Assembly: GCA_002917075.1 (NCBI GenBank)
Contig: NTMA01000011.1
Coordinates: 372,001-436,000, forward strand
From: Hawksworthiomyces lignivorus
Taxonomy: Eukaryota; Ascomycota; Sordariomycetes; Ophiostomatales; Ophiostomataceae
DNA: 64,000 nucleotides
Direction of reading: 5' to 3'
The translations under genes and the position numbers were made by a program. Shown here one piece after another: positions 21,695 to 35,956 of this stretch. Each line of letters begins with the position of its first letter. The first letter of the stretch is position 1. The notes under the pieces were generated by a model. That model was given only the letters and a program-made list of their open reading frames with translations. It did no database searches and was not told the DNA's origin.

Positions 21695-22009
21695 ATGGGA
21701 TCGTCTAATCCATTGGTGGGAACGCTATCAATACGGACACTATATAATGACACACAGAATGACTTATATTGTGGAAAGGGGGTTTACTATTTTCCTTCCG
21801 CTATGCTTTTGGATGTACGAGCAGAATGGACAATAGCCACCACATCCCAGTTAGATGACCGAATTGTCAACCCTGGCGCCATGGTATACATCGCCGTCAA
21901 GAATTCGCAATACGTCAGAGTAGCAGTAAGTTTTCTTAAGGATAAAAGCAATCTTACATTTCCCCCAAGCCTTCGACATGAGGCTGTGCAATGTCACCAA
22001 AAGACGTAG
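21695..22009 (+). CDS. Hypothetical protein or exon, unrecognised
   Basis: A 104-codon frame that looks coding at least up to about 21928. It has mixed polar and hydrophobic residues suggesting beta strands (GTLSIRTLYND, AMVYIAVKNSQYVRVA). A GTAAGT donor at 21928 and a CAAG acceptor near 21971 would shorten the end to VRVAPST. Just upstream, an ACAG acceptor-like site and open frame suggest that the true 5' exon may lie further left. I recognise no family and the model is incomplete; it could be a decayed gene. Confidence 0.3.
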   Translation: MGSSNPLVGTLSIRTLYNDTQNDLYCGKGVYYFPSAMLLDVRAEWTIATTSQLDDRIVNPGAMVYIAVKNSQYVRVAVSFLKDKSNLTFPPSLRHEAVQCHQKT

Positions 22010-23799
22010 AAGTTATCAAGCTTCGGAAACGCTTTCTAAGAATCTAACTATATACTTTTCTTGCCAGTATAGAGTTTTCCAATTTTATGCAGTGGCCTAA
22101 TTAGAGGTAAGCAAATCTTATAGTAAGTGAAAATGACACGTAGAAGCTCAGGTCCTCGAAGGTCTATGCGTGTTTCTGGCGTCTGCGCTCAAATTGGATC
22201 CTGACACCGAAAAGATCCAAAGAAAATGAACTGACAAGGGGTGCAAAATTATTTCCTTTGGCACCCAAGACATACTTGCACAAACGATTTAATGGCCACG
22301 AGACCATTGGAAATGAAAACCTGAAATAGAGGAAAATAGGTGACTGAAAACAAGAACCTCTTTGGACAACCCTACCAATCTATGGTTTCCCTCACTCCCT
22401 TATATGCATCCTGTGTCATTAAGATATATGTTCCTGAATAGTACGAAATATATTTCTTCATGATGTATGCCACGAGTTGAGAACCTGGTACAATTTTTGG
22501 CATATCGCGTCTTGACGAAGGTGAGGCTTCGAGATTTACGTCGTGAGATCAAAGTCACGTGACACAGAGCCTGGCAGAAACACAACCATTGCAGCAAGAC
22601 TGGGAGAGTCTTTTTCAGTGTGATTATTATCTGATGTGAGTTATTTAAAAACGGAATGTAGTCCTGATTCTGCTAACATAAATACTTTCTAAACAGTTAT
22701 TTATGAAACCAGCAACAGCGTCCAACTGTGATACCTCCGTCCCGTCCAATTACACTTAAGGCGACGAGCCCGATTTCCCATAGCGCGAGAGGCACACCTC
22801 CTCTCTTCGAACTCGCACCTCAAAGTTTGTTGTTTTAATTATTATGTGGTAGCTTCTATATTCCCATTTCCTACTTCTTGTCCTTTTTCACGATCTCGGT
22901 GACTCTGGCGACCGCCTGTTGCTACTCGCCCTATATCTGGGTTTTCATGCGGTTTCTGAAGCTTCTGAAGCTTTAAATCCTCCTATGATTTGTTTGGACT
23001 TTTGATTTCAGTTTCCAGCTTTTCCTGCTCCTCTTCCGGTTTTATGACAAGTGCTGAAAGCCCTTTCGATACTGGAATGGCCATCAATGAAGAAACTACT
23101 TAAACAACATGAAACGTCCAAGTGAGCGCTCCTACTGTGCAATGGGAAAACATGACTATGAGAAATGCGAAATGCTCCTGTTTTTCAAAGCTTGCTGCAG
23201 TTGTGAATGCCGGCTATAAAAACCCTCGTTTCAACTGGATCTAGAAAACGGTATGGTTTTCGCACTTCCTCGTGCTCGCTAAATTGATGGAAGGTGCAAA
23301 CAAACAGATCAGTAGCAACTATCACAATTACTGTGTTGAGCCTTTTCAAAACTGAAGCGAATTCGTAATGTCTTTTCTTATCCTTCTCAGAGGCTCTACC
23401 TCGCATGTATTGTTAGACGTATCCTCTAGGCTTTGGAGACATGTAAAGCCATTTTCTAGGAGAACAATACGTAAGGGCACTAGTCTGACTAGTCTCTCCT
23501 TGATTTAGTGCCGGCTGAGTGATTGCAAACACGCCTTGGAGTTGCGGAGTCTTAGCTCAACCACTGCTTTTTTTTTGGGACACGTGATAACTCCGCAAGT
23601 TCGTATAGACTAAACAATGGGAACCACATCGTCCGTCCTGTCAGCACAAGTTTATAACGTTTCTGTCTCTTATCTCTTACCTGAAATTTATTCCGTTACG
23701 GAGTATGAGCGATAGAGAACGATTCTGAGTTGCATTCATGTCTAGCTTGGCCGATTTCATTTAGGAGTGGTGGGCACCTGTATTCGTGGCTAAGTCAGG
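22010..23799. other. Intergenic region upstream of the sulfatase-cluster regulator
   Basis: About 1.8 kb, AT-rich, with no supported gene. It carries one TACGGAGTA element at 23697-23705 and a GTCACGTGAC palindrome near 22553-22562. The last few hundred bases should hold the promoter of the Zn2Cys6 gene. Confidence 0.5.
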
Positions 23800-26235
23800 A
23801 TGAATGGGTCACCCTCGGCTCTGCAGGCCGCAGAGGTTCCTAGGCGCAGACAAATTAAACGCCCGCGTCCAATCTTAAACTGTGCGGGCACGTTTTCCTC
23901 CTTTCTATTTCTTTTTATTCTACGTGATTTTTCACTGACATTTGCTAGAATGCCGCCGGTTGAAGATCCGATGCGATCGCCAAGGTAGGCTGGTCTTTCT
24001 CGCTCTTTCGCGTTTCTATGGTCAGAGATTCACCGAATGCGTGTTAGTGCCTTGTAACAACTGTACAAAGCGGGGATGCGCCCAAATCTGTCCTCGGCAG
24101 ACTCTTGGGAGCATGAAAAGCATTCGCTCTCGTGTCTCCCAACTCGAAGAAGCACAGCAGAGGCAGCCATCGGGCTCTTCTGGCAATGATGGCGGCAATT
24201 CCCTCACACAAGAAACAGCGAGCCTTGCATCTTCACCAGATGCCCTAACTCGCACAGTTGATAGAACAGGTGAGGATACGACAGATTTTCGCACACTTCC
24301 CACATCGGACAACGCAGGTGATGCAGCAGGCATCGGCACGCTCGTGGTCAATGCCGATGGGCGGACCAAGTTCATCGGCCAGTCTGCCAGTTTTCAGTGG
24401 CTGAGGGATGTGAGTTCTCTTTTTAAGTATCTGAACTCGTTTATCATTGTGCTTGCTACTGACTAGCCCTAATCTTGTCAGGAGACGAAGGAACAACCGG
24501 AAACGCGTGCTCATAGTCCGTCACGTCACCTTCCTTCCGAAGGGTTCCCTTTCCATACCCACCCACCTGGTGATTTTCAGAGCCTCTGGTCTCAGCTCCC
24601 TCCAAAGGAAGAAGCCATGCATCTTGTAGGCTGCTTTCATCGATATATAGCTTGGAACGGTTCACCGATCTTAGAAGACGATCTCATGGCCGTCTTTCGG
24701 TGGCTGTACAGTTTGGGCGGCACTACCCCCGACCATTCGAGCATGGCTGTTCAACTCCTGGCACTGATATTTATTGTGCTCGCGCTCGGCTCTATGACGA
24801 ACATGGAGCTTACTGCCGACGACCCGTCATCCATAGCATTCTACGAGCTGTCCCAGCAATGCCTAGTAGCAGGCAAGTTCCTCGTCAATAATACCCTGAC
24901 AACAGTTCAGACTTTGAGCCTGATGGCCAAATACACTGCTTACGTTGGCATGCCGGATATCGCCTGGCAAATCCGAGGGATGGCCATGCGTATCATGCTG
25001 GCTATGGGACTGCATCGAGACGGTCAGAGCTGGAATCTCTCCTCAAAGGATCTTAACAACAGAAGACGCACGTTTTGGGAGACGTACAGCACCGATGTTC
25101 TGATTTCTAGCAACTGGGATCGGATGAGCGGATTGCATTCTGACATGTTTGACACGAAACTGCCCGAGGACTATGAACAAGGCACGGGGTTTGAGAAGCA
25201 ACGATGTCGCATATCTGTGCTTGCCCAAGAAGCATTGCAGGAGGGCCTCAAAATTCGTACCAATTACAAACATCTTCGGAACATCTGGGAGAAGGTCCTG
25301 GAGGTGGAGTCAGACATCCCCTTCCATTTACGAAGTAGAGCCGCCCTTAAATTTATGGTATCGCGGTATTCTACACTAGCCGAAGTTGAGGCGAACACGC
25401 CACCACCATCCAAAAATCTGCGTATCGTTTTTCAGTCTCACGATCTCGTCGATGTTCCATCGACCCTCATTCTCTCCATGTTCAGGCCTTACTTTATTCG
25501 TGCAGTACAGGCAACCGACCCTTCCAAGTCACCCTACGCTGAAGCATACTTCGCTGTCGTTGAGCGCAGCCGCATGCTCATTGCTAATCTACTTTCTCTT
25601 CATACCACCCTCCCCCGCATATCTACACGACACTGGTTCTTCTGGAACCATGCATTTTCCGGAGCCGTCATCATGGCCACCATTTGCATCGCCAGCCCTG
25701 GCAGCCCTTTAGTTGACCAGGCGCTGGGCGATCTCAATTCGATCATCTCTCTCTACACAACTGTTGAATCCAGTCTGCCATATAAATGGGCTGCACGCAA
25801 CTTACAATGGCTTCTTGAGGTTCAAGCCAAGGCGAATGAAAAGATTGCTGCATTTAGATCCGGACATGTTTTAGCACACACGTCGCCAGATTCCTCATCG
25901 GGAGACGCTACAGAAAACCAACTGCTTGGAGGATGGAGGCAAAGATTAGTCGAGCTTCGTCACAGAGAATCTGGGCCGGGCCATGGAAACGCTGCGGTCG
26001 AAACAGATATGTCGGAGAACATTAACCTTGCCGGCCTGCACCTCGATGTGTCTGATTCTGACATTGTGAGTTTGCTTAATTATTGGAAATCGCTTAAAAC
26101 CATTCTTGTATTGAATTTACGTAACTAACAGTTCAACAGTTGTCGCAGCTACTTGACCTGACTGCGGAAGGTCCACAGTTTATTGCACCATTTGAAAACA
26201 TGGCTATGATGGATTTTGGATTGAATGGCTCATGA
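23800..26235 (+). CDS. Zn2Cys6 transcription factor beside sulfatase genes
   Basis: Five exons: 23800-23887, 23949-23984, 24048-24409, 24482-26065 and 26140-26235. The binuclear zinc cluster is split by two introns: PILNCAECRRLKIRCDRQ, then VPCNNCTKRGCAQICP, which is the Cys-x2-Cys-x6-Cys pattern. A short coiled-coil linker follows (SRVSQLEEAQQRQ). The large exon 4 encodes the fungal-specific regulator domain, with features such as WQIRGMAMRIMLAMGLHRDG and RRRTFWETYSTDV. Intron 1 has a non-canonical GC donor (GCACGT); the GC-AG choice is forced because only it joins Cys-Ala-Glu-Cys in frame. Binding to CGG-type half sites in the nucleus is expected from the family. The adjacent sulfatases and carrier suggest that it controls sulfate-ester use; this is inference. 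Confidence 0.9.
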
Positions 26236-26302
26236 ACTTGAAGCGCAATTACTCATCAGATTTCTTAGCCTAGCCGGCGTATAATTAAGTACTTTTTGTC
26301 TG

Positions 26303-26335
26303 ATTTTATTTTATTTTATTTTATTTTTTTTTTTA
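26303..26335. repeat. TTTTA microsatellite
   Basis: About five units of TTTTA followed by a T run. It lies between the convergent 3' ends of the Zn2Cys6 gene and the first sulfatase gene. Confidence 0.8.
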
Positions 26336-26461
26336 ATTCAAAATCGCCTTTATTCTCTTTCCAAAGGGCCGAAGTATCTATTGTTTATTGTTGTTTTTAT
26401 TGATAACTAACGGATGGAACGTGAGAGGAAGAACGAAGTTTACAGCGGCAGAGATCTCCTT

Positions 26462-28436
<1,975 letters not shown>

Positions 28437-28952
28437 ATTGTCTTGTTATGGTGCAACAGGTTGAAAGCTTGATTACCACTTGGAGTTTCTCCGATTCCAA
28501 AGCCAAAACAGGGTCTCATCTTGGCAAGCTGGACTAATACTTAAAAACAAGAGCTGTATATGATGCCCGATCTAGGAACCGAAGACTGCTGGCAACAGAA
28601 CACCGACCAGGGGCAAATCGGTCGAAAGAATCATACTAAGCGTCCATATTCCACATATCTCCACAGCGGACCTCAAGATGGGTCAAATCAAGGCCGAAAC
28701 CGCGGACGAGTGTAATTCATCTCCGACAAGCAGGCATGGCGTACACCATTTAGCTCCATAGGTTTGACAACATATTTGACAGGCAAGTTTCTTTGAAATC
28801 ATAATTTAAGTTGTATGTTTTCCTTGCAAGTTAGTCCATTTACTCCAAGTTCAGTCGCGCTTGAGCACATCCATTGCTCACCTGTTTTATTCGACTTACC
28901 CCAAAAAACCCCCACACACAGCTTCTTCCTTGCTTAGCTTCGCATATCCAAC
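28437..28952. promoter_or_regulatory. Shared promoter of two divergent sulfatase genes
   Basis: A 516-bp head-to-head intergenic region between two sulfatase genes. It contains CCGCGG-type GC-rich words near 28700 that could serve Zn2Cys6 proteins, but I cannot single out an operator. Co-regulation of both genes is the simple inference. Confidence 0.55.
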
Positions 28953-30949
28953 ATGGCGAAACGACCGAACTTCCTGCTTATTGTGGCAGACGGTAAGTTG
29001 AGACGCTCTCCCGTTGTTTGATATTCTGTACTAATTTTTTGAGCAAGATCTCGGATACTCTGATGTCGGTTGTTATGGCTCTGAGATTCGCACGCCAAAC
29101 ATTGATCGAATTGCTCATGAGGGCATGATGTTTACAGATTGTAAGGCTTACAATACGATAAACCTTAGAGTGTAATATTTAGTGCAATTTTCGGCTGACC
29201 TTCCTTTCAAGTCCATGCGGCTGCAGCATGCTCACCTACACGTTCCATGCTCATGTCTGGTACTGACAACCATATTGCTGGCGTTGGTGTCATGAGCGAG
29301 CAAAGAGCAAACGACTACGAAAGATGGAATAAACGTGGACATGAAGGTTATCTTAGTAGGTATTTCCCATTTCGTCACGTATACCAATGCTTCACAACTA
29401 AACTTCACCTGGACTCATTTGGCTAACAAGACTGCGAATAGATCACGATGTCGCCGCTTTGCCAGAGCTCCTTCATGATGTGGGCTACCTGACGCTCATG
29501 TCTGGTAAATGGCACCTTGGTCTGAAGCCAGAGAACGGCCCCTCTCAGAGGGGATTTGATCGATCGTTTGCCTTGCTTCCTGGGTGCACCAACCATTTTG
29601 GCTTCGAGCCCCAATTCGAGAACCCAATGGATTTCTTTGTTCGCATTCCAGTTCTGTATGTTGAAGACGGGAAACGAAAGGTGTTCGAAGCAAACAAAGG
29701 CAACGAGTACAACACCGGCTTTTTCTCTTCTGAATATTACGTATCTAATTTGATCAACTACTTCAAAGAACGCACACCAGAGCAGAAAGAACAGCCGTTC
29801 TTCGCCTTTCTCCCTTTCTCTGCACCCCACTGGCCGCTGCAATGCAGCAAAGAAGACCGGGAGCGGTACCGTGGGAAGTACGATGACGGCCCTTCGGCAC
29901 TTCGAGAGAAGCGCCTAGCCCGTCTTCAGGAGTTGGGACTGATTGGCAAAGACGTAAAGCCGCACCCTGTCGTACCAGAAGATACAGCACATGTACATGC
30001 GGCTGAGTGGGACGAAATGTCGGACATGGAGAGAAAGAAGTCCGCTCGGGCCATGGAGTGCTTCGCCGGCATGGTGGACAACATGGACCAGAATATCGGC
30101 AAGGTGATGGACTACCTCGAATCCACCGGCGAGCTCGATAACACCGTAGTGATTTTCATGTCCGACAATGGAGCCGAAGGCGCCGTGTTCGAGTCGTATC
30201 CTCTTATGGGCAAGGACTTGATGGCTGTGCTTAGACGGTACTATAATAACCAGCTGGACAATATTGGGAACCATGATTCGTTTGTCTGGTATGGTCCGAG
30301 ATGGGCACAGGCAGCGACTGCACCGTCGAGACTCTATAAGATGTATTCGACGGAAGGTGGAATCCGAGTGCCGATGGCGGTTCGGTATCCGCCGTCGTGG
30401 CCCCAGAACAAAGTAGTCCCTGCATTTGCTACGGTCATGGATATTGTTCCCACTTTTCTCGACCTCGCCGGTGCTACGCACCCGGCCGCCAACGGCAAAA
30501 AGGCCATCTACAAGGGACACGAGGTCTATCCGATGCGCGGAAAATCGTGGGTCCCATTTATGAAAGGCGGCGCACAAGGAGGAGTATCGGGGATCCATGG
30601 AGATGACGAGTTCATGGGCTGGGAGTTATTTGGCAGGGCAGCTCTGCGAAAGGGTAGCTGGAAGATTGTCAACATGCCAGAAGACGCATTTGGAAAGAAC
30701 AGGTGGGAGCTGTTCGACTTGGCTGCTGACCCTGGAGAGACCGAGGACCTGGCTGAGTCTCACCCCGAAAAGCTCCGCGAGCTGCTGGCAGCATGGGACC
30801 AGTATGTGCTGGAGACGGGGACAGTATGGGGGGAGCCTGTTTCTGGGGAAATTGCATGGGGCAATTTGCCCGAGGACAGTGTGGGCGGAGACCCCATAGC
30901 GCAGACGAAGATCTGGATGACGGTTGGGGACAACCAAGCCCTCCCATAG
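28953..30949 (+). CDS. AtsA-type sulfatase 2
   Basis: Four exons, 28953-28992, 29048-29140, 29212-29355 and 29442-30949, giving 594 residues. It is a paralogue of the sulfatase at 26462-28436 with the same start ([13 protein letters not shown]) and the same first-intron phase and position. Cys51 lies in CSPTR, and [26 protein letters not shown] and [18 protein letters not shown] are conserved. All metal and sulfate-binding landmarks I know for the AtsA group are present, so both copies look active. It has two extra introns relative to its partner. There is no signal peptide. Release of sulfate inside the cell needs an importer, and the MFS gene 640 bp downstream on the same strand is the obvious candidate. 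Confidence 0.93.
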
Positions 30950-31588
30950 AGTAGATAATAGAAACCATGCATTCTATAGTAGAAACTGACGTATTGTTTT
31001 CCTCATTTGGCATAATTTGGCCACGAGACTCAGCTTCGTCTGTTCTCTCGGTAAATACAAGTGTCCTCGGCTTTGCTTCTATGTAAGTATTAGCGTAGTG
31101 CCATGCTCCCCAGATCTCCGGAGAAGTTTACGGGGTGAAAGAAAAAAAATACAATAGCACTCAGAAAAAAAGAATAGAGAAGAGAGATCTGGTATTAGTC
31201 TATCCCGTAACTTGCCCTGCCAAGCGTAATCATTATGCTCCTTGGAGATGGTCATCCCACCCTCCATCGCCATATCCGGTCGCTAAGGTCTTAAGTGGGT
31301 CTGGGGCGCTGACTTCACCGAAACATCGGACGAGTAACCCCGCAAAAATTAGAACCGGCTCCGATATTCACTGCACCGGCCGCGTAACATAGCAAAATGT
31401 CTTCATTCATGTCCGTCTCTAAAGCTAAACCTAGTCACGACATCGAGCCACCTGAGCACGTCACATCCAGCCTCGGGAGTATATAAAAGTTCTTGTATAA
31501 GAATGGCCGTCTTTCAACGGATCTCGGGATTCCTAGACAGTCGTGACAAGCCGATCAAATCTTTAGCTCTTCCTCAGTCTTATTCAAG
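30950..31588. promoter_or_regulatory. Promoter region of the MFS carrier
   Basis: Contains a TATAAAA box at 31482-31488, 101 bp before the start codon of the MFS carrier. There is a pair of TCACGTGA-like words (CACGTC, CACGAC) nearby. No gene. Confidence 0.55.
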
Positions 31589-33357
31589 ATGCTGAAAGAA
31601 CATTTAGCTAGTTTTAAGACCCTTAATGGGTATCTTGTGTTTTGCATCATGGTCTATCTCCAAGGTGCTTTGCTATTTGGCATGTGAGTAACTATCTCTG
31701 CACAACAACCGAATATCAACAGCCATGAAACTTGTTAGCTAACATAAGAAATGTCCAAGTGACACGGGTTCGTTTGGCTCTCTACAAGCCTTACCGTCAT
31801 TCTTGCGCCAATTCGGCGTCAAGAATGCCAGCGGCGTGTATGTGCTGCCTACAAAGCGCCAGTCACTCATGAACTCGGTTCCCTGGATCGGCAAGCTTGT
31901 GGGCTGCTTCGTTATCGAACCTCTCATCGACCGTGTGGGATACCGGAATTCGATCATTATAACTTCTGTTCTTCAGATCGTATCGTTGATCATTGAGATG
32001 ACTGCAACTGGATGGGAGCAATTTACTGTTGGACGTAACTTTGCATACTTTTCCGTTGGCCTGGTAAGACGACAACCACCTGCACGTTTTCAACTGTGTC
32101 TAGTATAACCAGGCTGGTGCCATGATTTCTTCTATTGGACCAGTACTAACACATCATGTTCTATGAAAGGTGGAGAATTTGGTCCCAGCCTATTGCGCCG
32201 AGATCGCTCCTAGCGCCCTCCGCGGCCTATTGGCTGGCTCTATCACCTTCATCGTCGCCCTAGGGAATCTATGGGGTGCCGGCATGTCTCGTGCTTATGT
32301 CGACGAGACGTCCAACAAAGGATGGCTGATTCCCTGTTCTATGCAGCTCATTCCGCCCGTTATTATTCTTGCCCTAATTATGTTCACAGCAGAGTCTCCG
32401 CGGTGGCTCCTGCTAAAGGGGAAAAAGGAACAGGCCCTCCGCAACATGGAGAAGCTTCGCAAGCAAGACGAAGTTGATAGCGGTTATGTTTCTGCCGAGA
32501 TCGATGCCATGGAGGAGGCGATTGCCATTGGCTACTCACAAGACAGTGAGAGTTGGATTAAGATATTTACCGATCCCACGAACTATGGGCGTCGTGCCTG
32601 GATCGTGGCCTCGCTCTTCATCTTCCAGCAGACGAACGGCAACCAGTTTGTCAACAGCTACGGGCCCACGTTCTACAAACAGAGCGGATACGGCGATGCG
32701 TCTTTCACTTATGCCATGATTGGCCAGGCCATGACCATTATCGGGACGTTCACCGGCATCATGATCACTGACTACACTGGCCGCCGGCCGCTCATGACCA
32801 TCGGCGGCTTCATGTGCGGCATCCTATTGTCTATTGGTGCCGCGATCGGAGAAGTGAGCAACAAGAATACTGCCGAGCGGCGTACGGTCATCGCGACGTT
32901 CTTGCTTCTGGGCATCTTCACCAAGCTCTCGGCCAGCAACAACGCCTTCCTGATCGGCGCAGAGATCGGCGGCACGAAGATGCGCAAGAAGATCATGGCG
33001 TTTGGCACCGCCAACGACGTCCTGGCGGCGTTCCTCGTCACGTTCGCCACGCCGTACCTTCTCGCCAACCCGGGTCCCAACCTGGGCCCCAAGGTCGGCT
33101 GGATCTTTGCGGCAGCCGGCTATGCGTCGGGCTTCTTCGGCCTGCTGTTCACGCCGGAGCTCACGGGCAGAACGCTAGAAGAAGTGGACGAGATGTTTGA
33201 GGCAAGGATCCCCGCCTGGCGTTTCAAGAGCTTCAAGACCACCGGCGTGGGTCACCGGCTTGCAGAACTCGAGAGGCATGGTCAGGCTGCGCTAGACGAG
33301 CAGAAGCATGGTGCTGTCAAGCACGTAGAAGTGCAGCCCGAGGAGACGCAAGTTTGA
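31589..33357 (+). CDS. MFS sugar-porter-type transporter in the sulfatase cluster
   Basis: Three exons, 31589-31683, 31760-32063 and 32170-33357, giving 528 residues and 12 predicted helices. The sugar-porter (SP) signatures are the helix-1 end GIDTGSFG, PLIDRVGYRNS in the loop 2/3 position, PAYCAEIAPSALRG after helix 4, AESPRWLL before the long central loop, the loop 8/9 motif DYTGRRPL, and PELTGRTLEEVDEMFE at the end. The C-terminal tail is acidic and cytosolic. Formally it belongs to a family that carries hexoses, polyols or related organic solutes. Position next to two cytosolic sulfatases suggests that it imports a sulfated organic compound; this is inference from context only. Confidence 0.92.
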
Positions 33358-34530
33358 GGGCATCAATGAGGTTTTTTGTTCCCTTAAATAGCTTAAAACA
33401 TGTAGCCCAATAAAAAAACCAGACCGCCGAGTCTACAGGTGTCGATCCTAAGACATAATCCACATGCAAGTACATGATTCATCATACTATCTGTGTTATG
33501 CCATGAGACGCTGCCACTGTCTGCTTGTCGAGAATACCTCGAGCTGCTCCCGCGGCACAATCACAAAAAATCCGGTATTCGGCCTCCGGGCTTGCTTGTC
33601 GCTGTTCCATTGTTGTGTAATACTCCGTAACTCTTGGAAGATTTTAGGAGATACACGAACCGCACGGAGCATCTGGTCAAAGCTTTACAATTGAGACGCG
33701 GAGTTTCGGGTGTCTTCCTTATTTTTATGACCACACGTTTATTTGCCGAATGTTAAGAAACCATACAGAGATGAAAAAAGGAAAGAAAGTGGAAAAAGAA
33801 AATAATAGACATAGGGGAGAAGGACATGAGGAGTACATTGCGACATTGAATGATTTGTTACCTTCACGGAACTCGGATATTTGCTTTACGACCAGGTAGA
33901 ATCCTCTGCCGATCATCGCCAAAAGCACTACCGGGCAGTGTGGTCAATTTGTAGTTTGCGGCTTAGAACGCTATTTCCAAAGGCTTGAGACAGGTTTATT
34001 TACGAAAGAGAAAGCTAACAACCAATCTCTCTTTAAGGAGCGATACAATGGGCAAGTAAGCCTACATACGGAGTATGCAATTCTGTATCCAATCTAAACT
34101 GATTTGACAGTGGAGCGTTGCTTGTTTATGACGACCGAAATACGTCTACTAAGGAGCGAATCATACGAGCGGCTCTGCATTTCGGAGTTTTCAAGGTGTT
34201 TCCGGGGCTAACCGCTTAAATATAATCACCAGAAAAATCGTATCCACGCCCCGTTTGGCAGAGTCGTATTTTGATGCTCGGTGACTCGGTAGCTAATTTC
34301 GGCAGCAGCACGGTCGCCAGGCTCATTTAAGCATTGTGGCGCAGTGACCCCTGCAGTGTGCCCCCCCCGTTTTGGTGCAGTGCAAGAAAACAAAGCCTTA
34401 CTCGTCAGAATATATACGTAGTACGATACCCCAGAGAATCTGGCGATCATTCAAAGTCATATCTCGTCCACATCGTCCAAGCATAAACTAGCTATCTGGA
34501 ATTCAGCACGACAACCTGCCATTAATCAAT
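33358..34530. other. Intergenic region
   Basis: About 1.2 kb with two TACGGAGTA/TACTCCGTA elements (33621-33629 and 34067-34075) and a TATATA box at 34411-34416, before the DUF7136-like gene. A C8 run lies near 34363. No gene seen. Confidence 0.5.
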
Positions 34531-35388
34531 ATGAATCTGGAATCATCAACGGCGCTTGCCGCGACGTCCGTGGCTTCATCAGCAGCTGCGTCGGTCCCCA
34601 CGACTGTGCATATGGATCTGGTATTCCCGCTCAATGACACTTACGCGCCTCCTGATGGGCCCCTGCCCATCGTTTTCGCCATACCTCGCTCGGCTGCCTC
34701 TGAAGCGTTGGCAATCGAGATCATGTACACCATCCAAGATGTGGCCGACTCATCACACACCAACCTTGCTTCCGGTACCGTGAAATTGCAAAACATCACC
34801 ACCTCGGGTGGCAGCGATGACAAGACGTACTACGCTTTCAACTACACTACTGCTCTTACAGGCCGCGAGGGCACATTTGCGTTCTATTCCGGCGCCGGGA
34901 TCAACCGATGCATCAACGACACGGAAGGCCAAATTGCAGTGACCAGCAACAGCTTCCCGTTCAACTCATACGGTTTCACTTTCAAAAAGGGTGCTCAGCC
35001 TGCGGTTCTCGGAAACATTTACACTTCCTGCAACCCCAATGCCCTATACAACTTTTCCTTCAATGTCACAGATGTTATCACTGTGAGCCAAGGACAGAAC
35101 GACGAAGACGCTACGGACGACGATTACACTAGCTGCCCCGTGTACAGCGGGCCCATCTACGATCCGCCTCCGTGTGCTCCCACGGTCGACGCCGCAGCCG
35201 CAGCCAGCATCTCTGCCGCCATCTCCAGCAGCATCAGCGCGGCCACACAGACGACATCTGCGGCCGCGTCCGCCAAGCCATCATCGTCGCCCAATGCTGC
35301 TGCGTTTTCGAGCGGCGTCGCGCGTCTGGCTGCAGTCTGGAGCTTTTTCTTATTTACACTCTCATTTTTGCTGTTCACATCATGGTAG
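34531..35388 (+). CDS. DUF7136-like cell-surface protein, probably GPI-anchored
   Basis: A single-exon frame of 285 residues. The segment HMDLVFPLNDTYAPPDGPLPIVFAI is typical of the ascomycete DUF7136 group of extracellular proteins; several NxT/NxS glycosylation sites and paired Cys residues follow. The C-terminal third is Ser/Ala-rich and ends in a hydrophobic stretch (WSFFLFTLSFLLF) after a small-residue region, the layout of a GPI-anchor signal. A classical hydrophobic signal peptide is not obvious: the first 26 residues are Ala/Ser/Thr-rich. Either secretion relies on a weak signal or an upstream exon is missing. The function is unknown; a cell-wall role is inferred. Confidence 0.75.
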   Translation: MNLESSTALAATSVASSAAASVPTTVHMDLVFPLNDTYAPPDGPLPIVFAIPRSAASEALAIEIMYTIQDVADSSHTNLASGTVKLQNITTSGGSDDKTYYAFNYTTALTGREGTFAFYSGAGINRCINDTEGQIAVTSNSFPFNSYGFTFKKGAQPAVLGNIYTSCNPNALYNFSFNVTDVITVSQGQNDEDATDDDYTSCPVYSGPIYDPPPCAPTVDAAAAASISAAISSSISAATQTTSAAASAKPSSSPNAAAFSSGVARLAAVWSFFLFTLSFLLFTSW

Positions 35389-35956
35389 ATGCTTTGATCG
35401 GCTGCTTAAAGCCTCTTTTACCGCCACATCATCTACGCAATGCCAAGAAAAAAAAGGGTCCATGAGAGGACTGTATCATATCTTGGGAAGGGAAAATTTT
35501 ACAATTACATGCATTTGAAGATACCCCAGCCAATACATATCTCATAACACAACTATAATACAATCCACACAAACCATTTAAACACTTCCCCTAACTCATC
35601 TATATCTTTTGATGCTCAGGGCGTTAGATCTTTTTTTTATGAACCGATAACCTAGGACTTATTGCATCAAGCTATGGTAGCATAATAATACAAATAATTC
35701 AACAAACTTGAAAGAGGCCTTCATGATCTATGGATATTTTTCGTACAGTCCGTGACTGAGACAGTCTGCTAACCTACTACGATGATCAGGAGAGTCCAGT
35801 ATATATCGTATGCTACAGTGAAGATTACTTCTATTTCGCCTGCGACTCGAATGTTCTCTAGCCATGGTGTGTTGATATCGTTTCTGCGCAATATTTCGCA
35901 AAGGAAATGGTAAAGCTGCTTAAGTGTTCATCGCGAAAGTTAAGACTGAAGCATTG
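35389..35956. other. Convergent intergenic region
   Basis: Lies between the 3' ends of the surface-protein gene and the second Zn2Cys6 gene. It is AT-rich and I see nothing coding. Confidence 0.5.
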
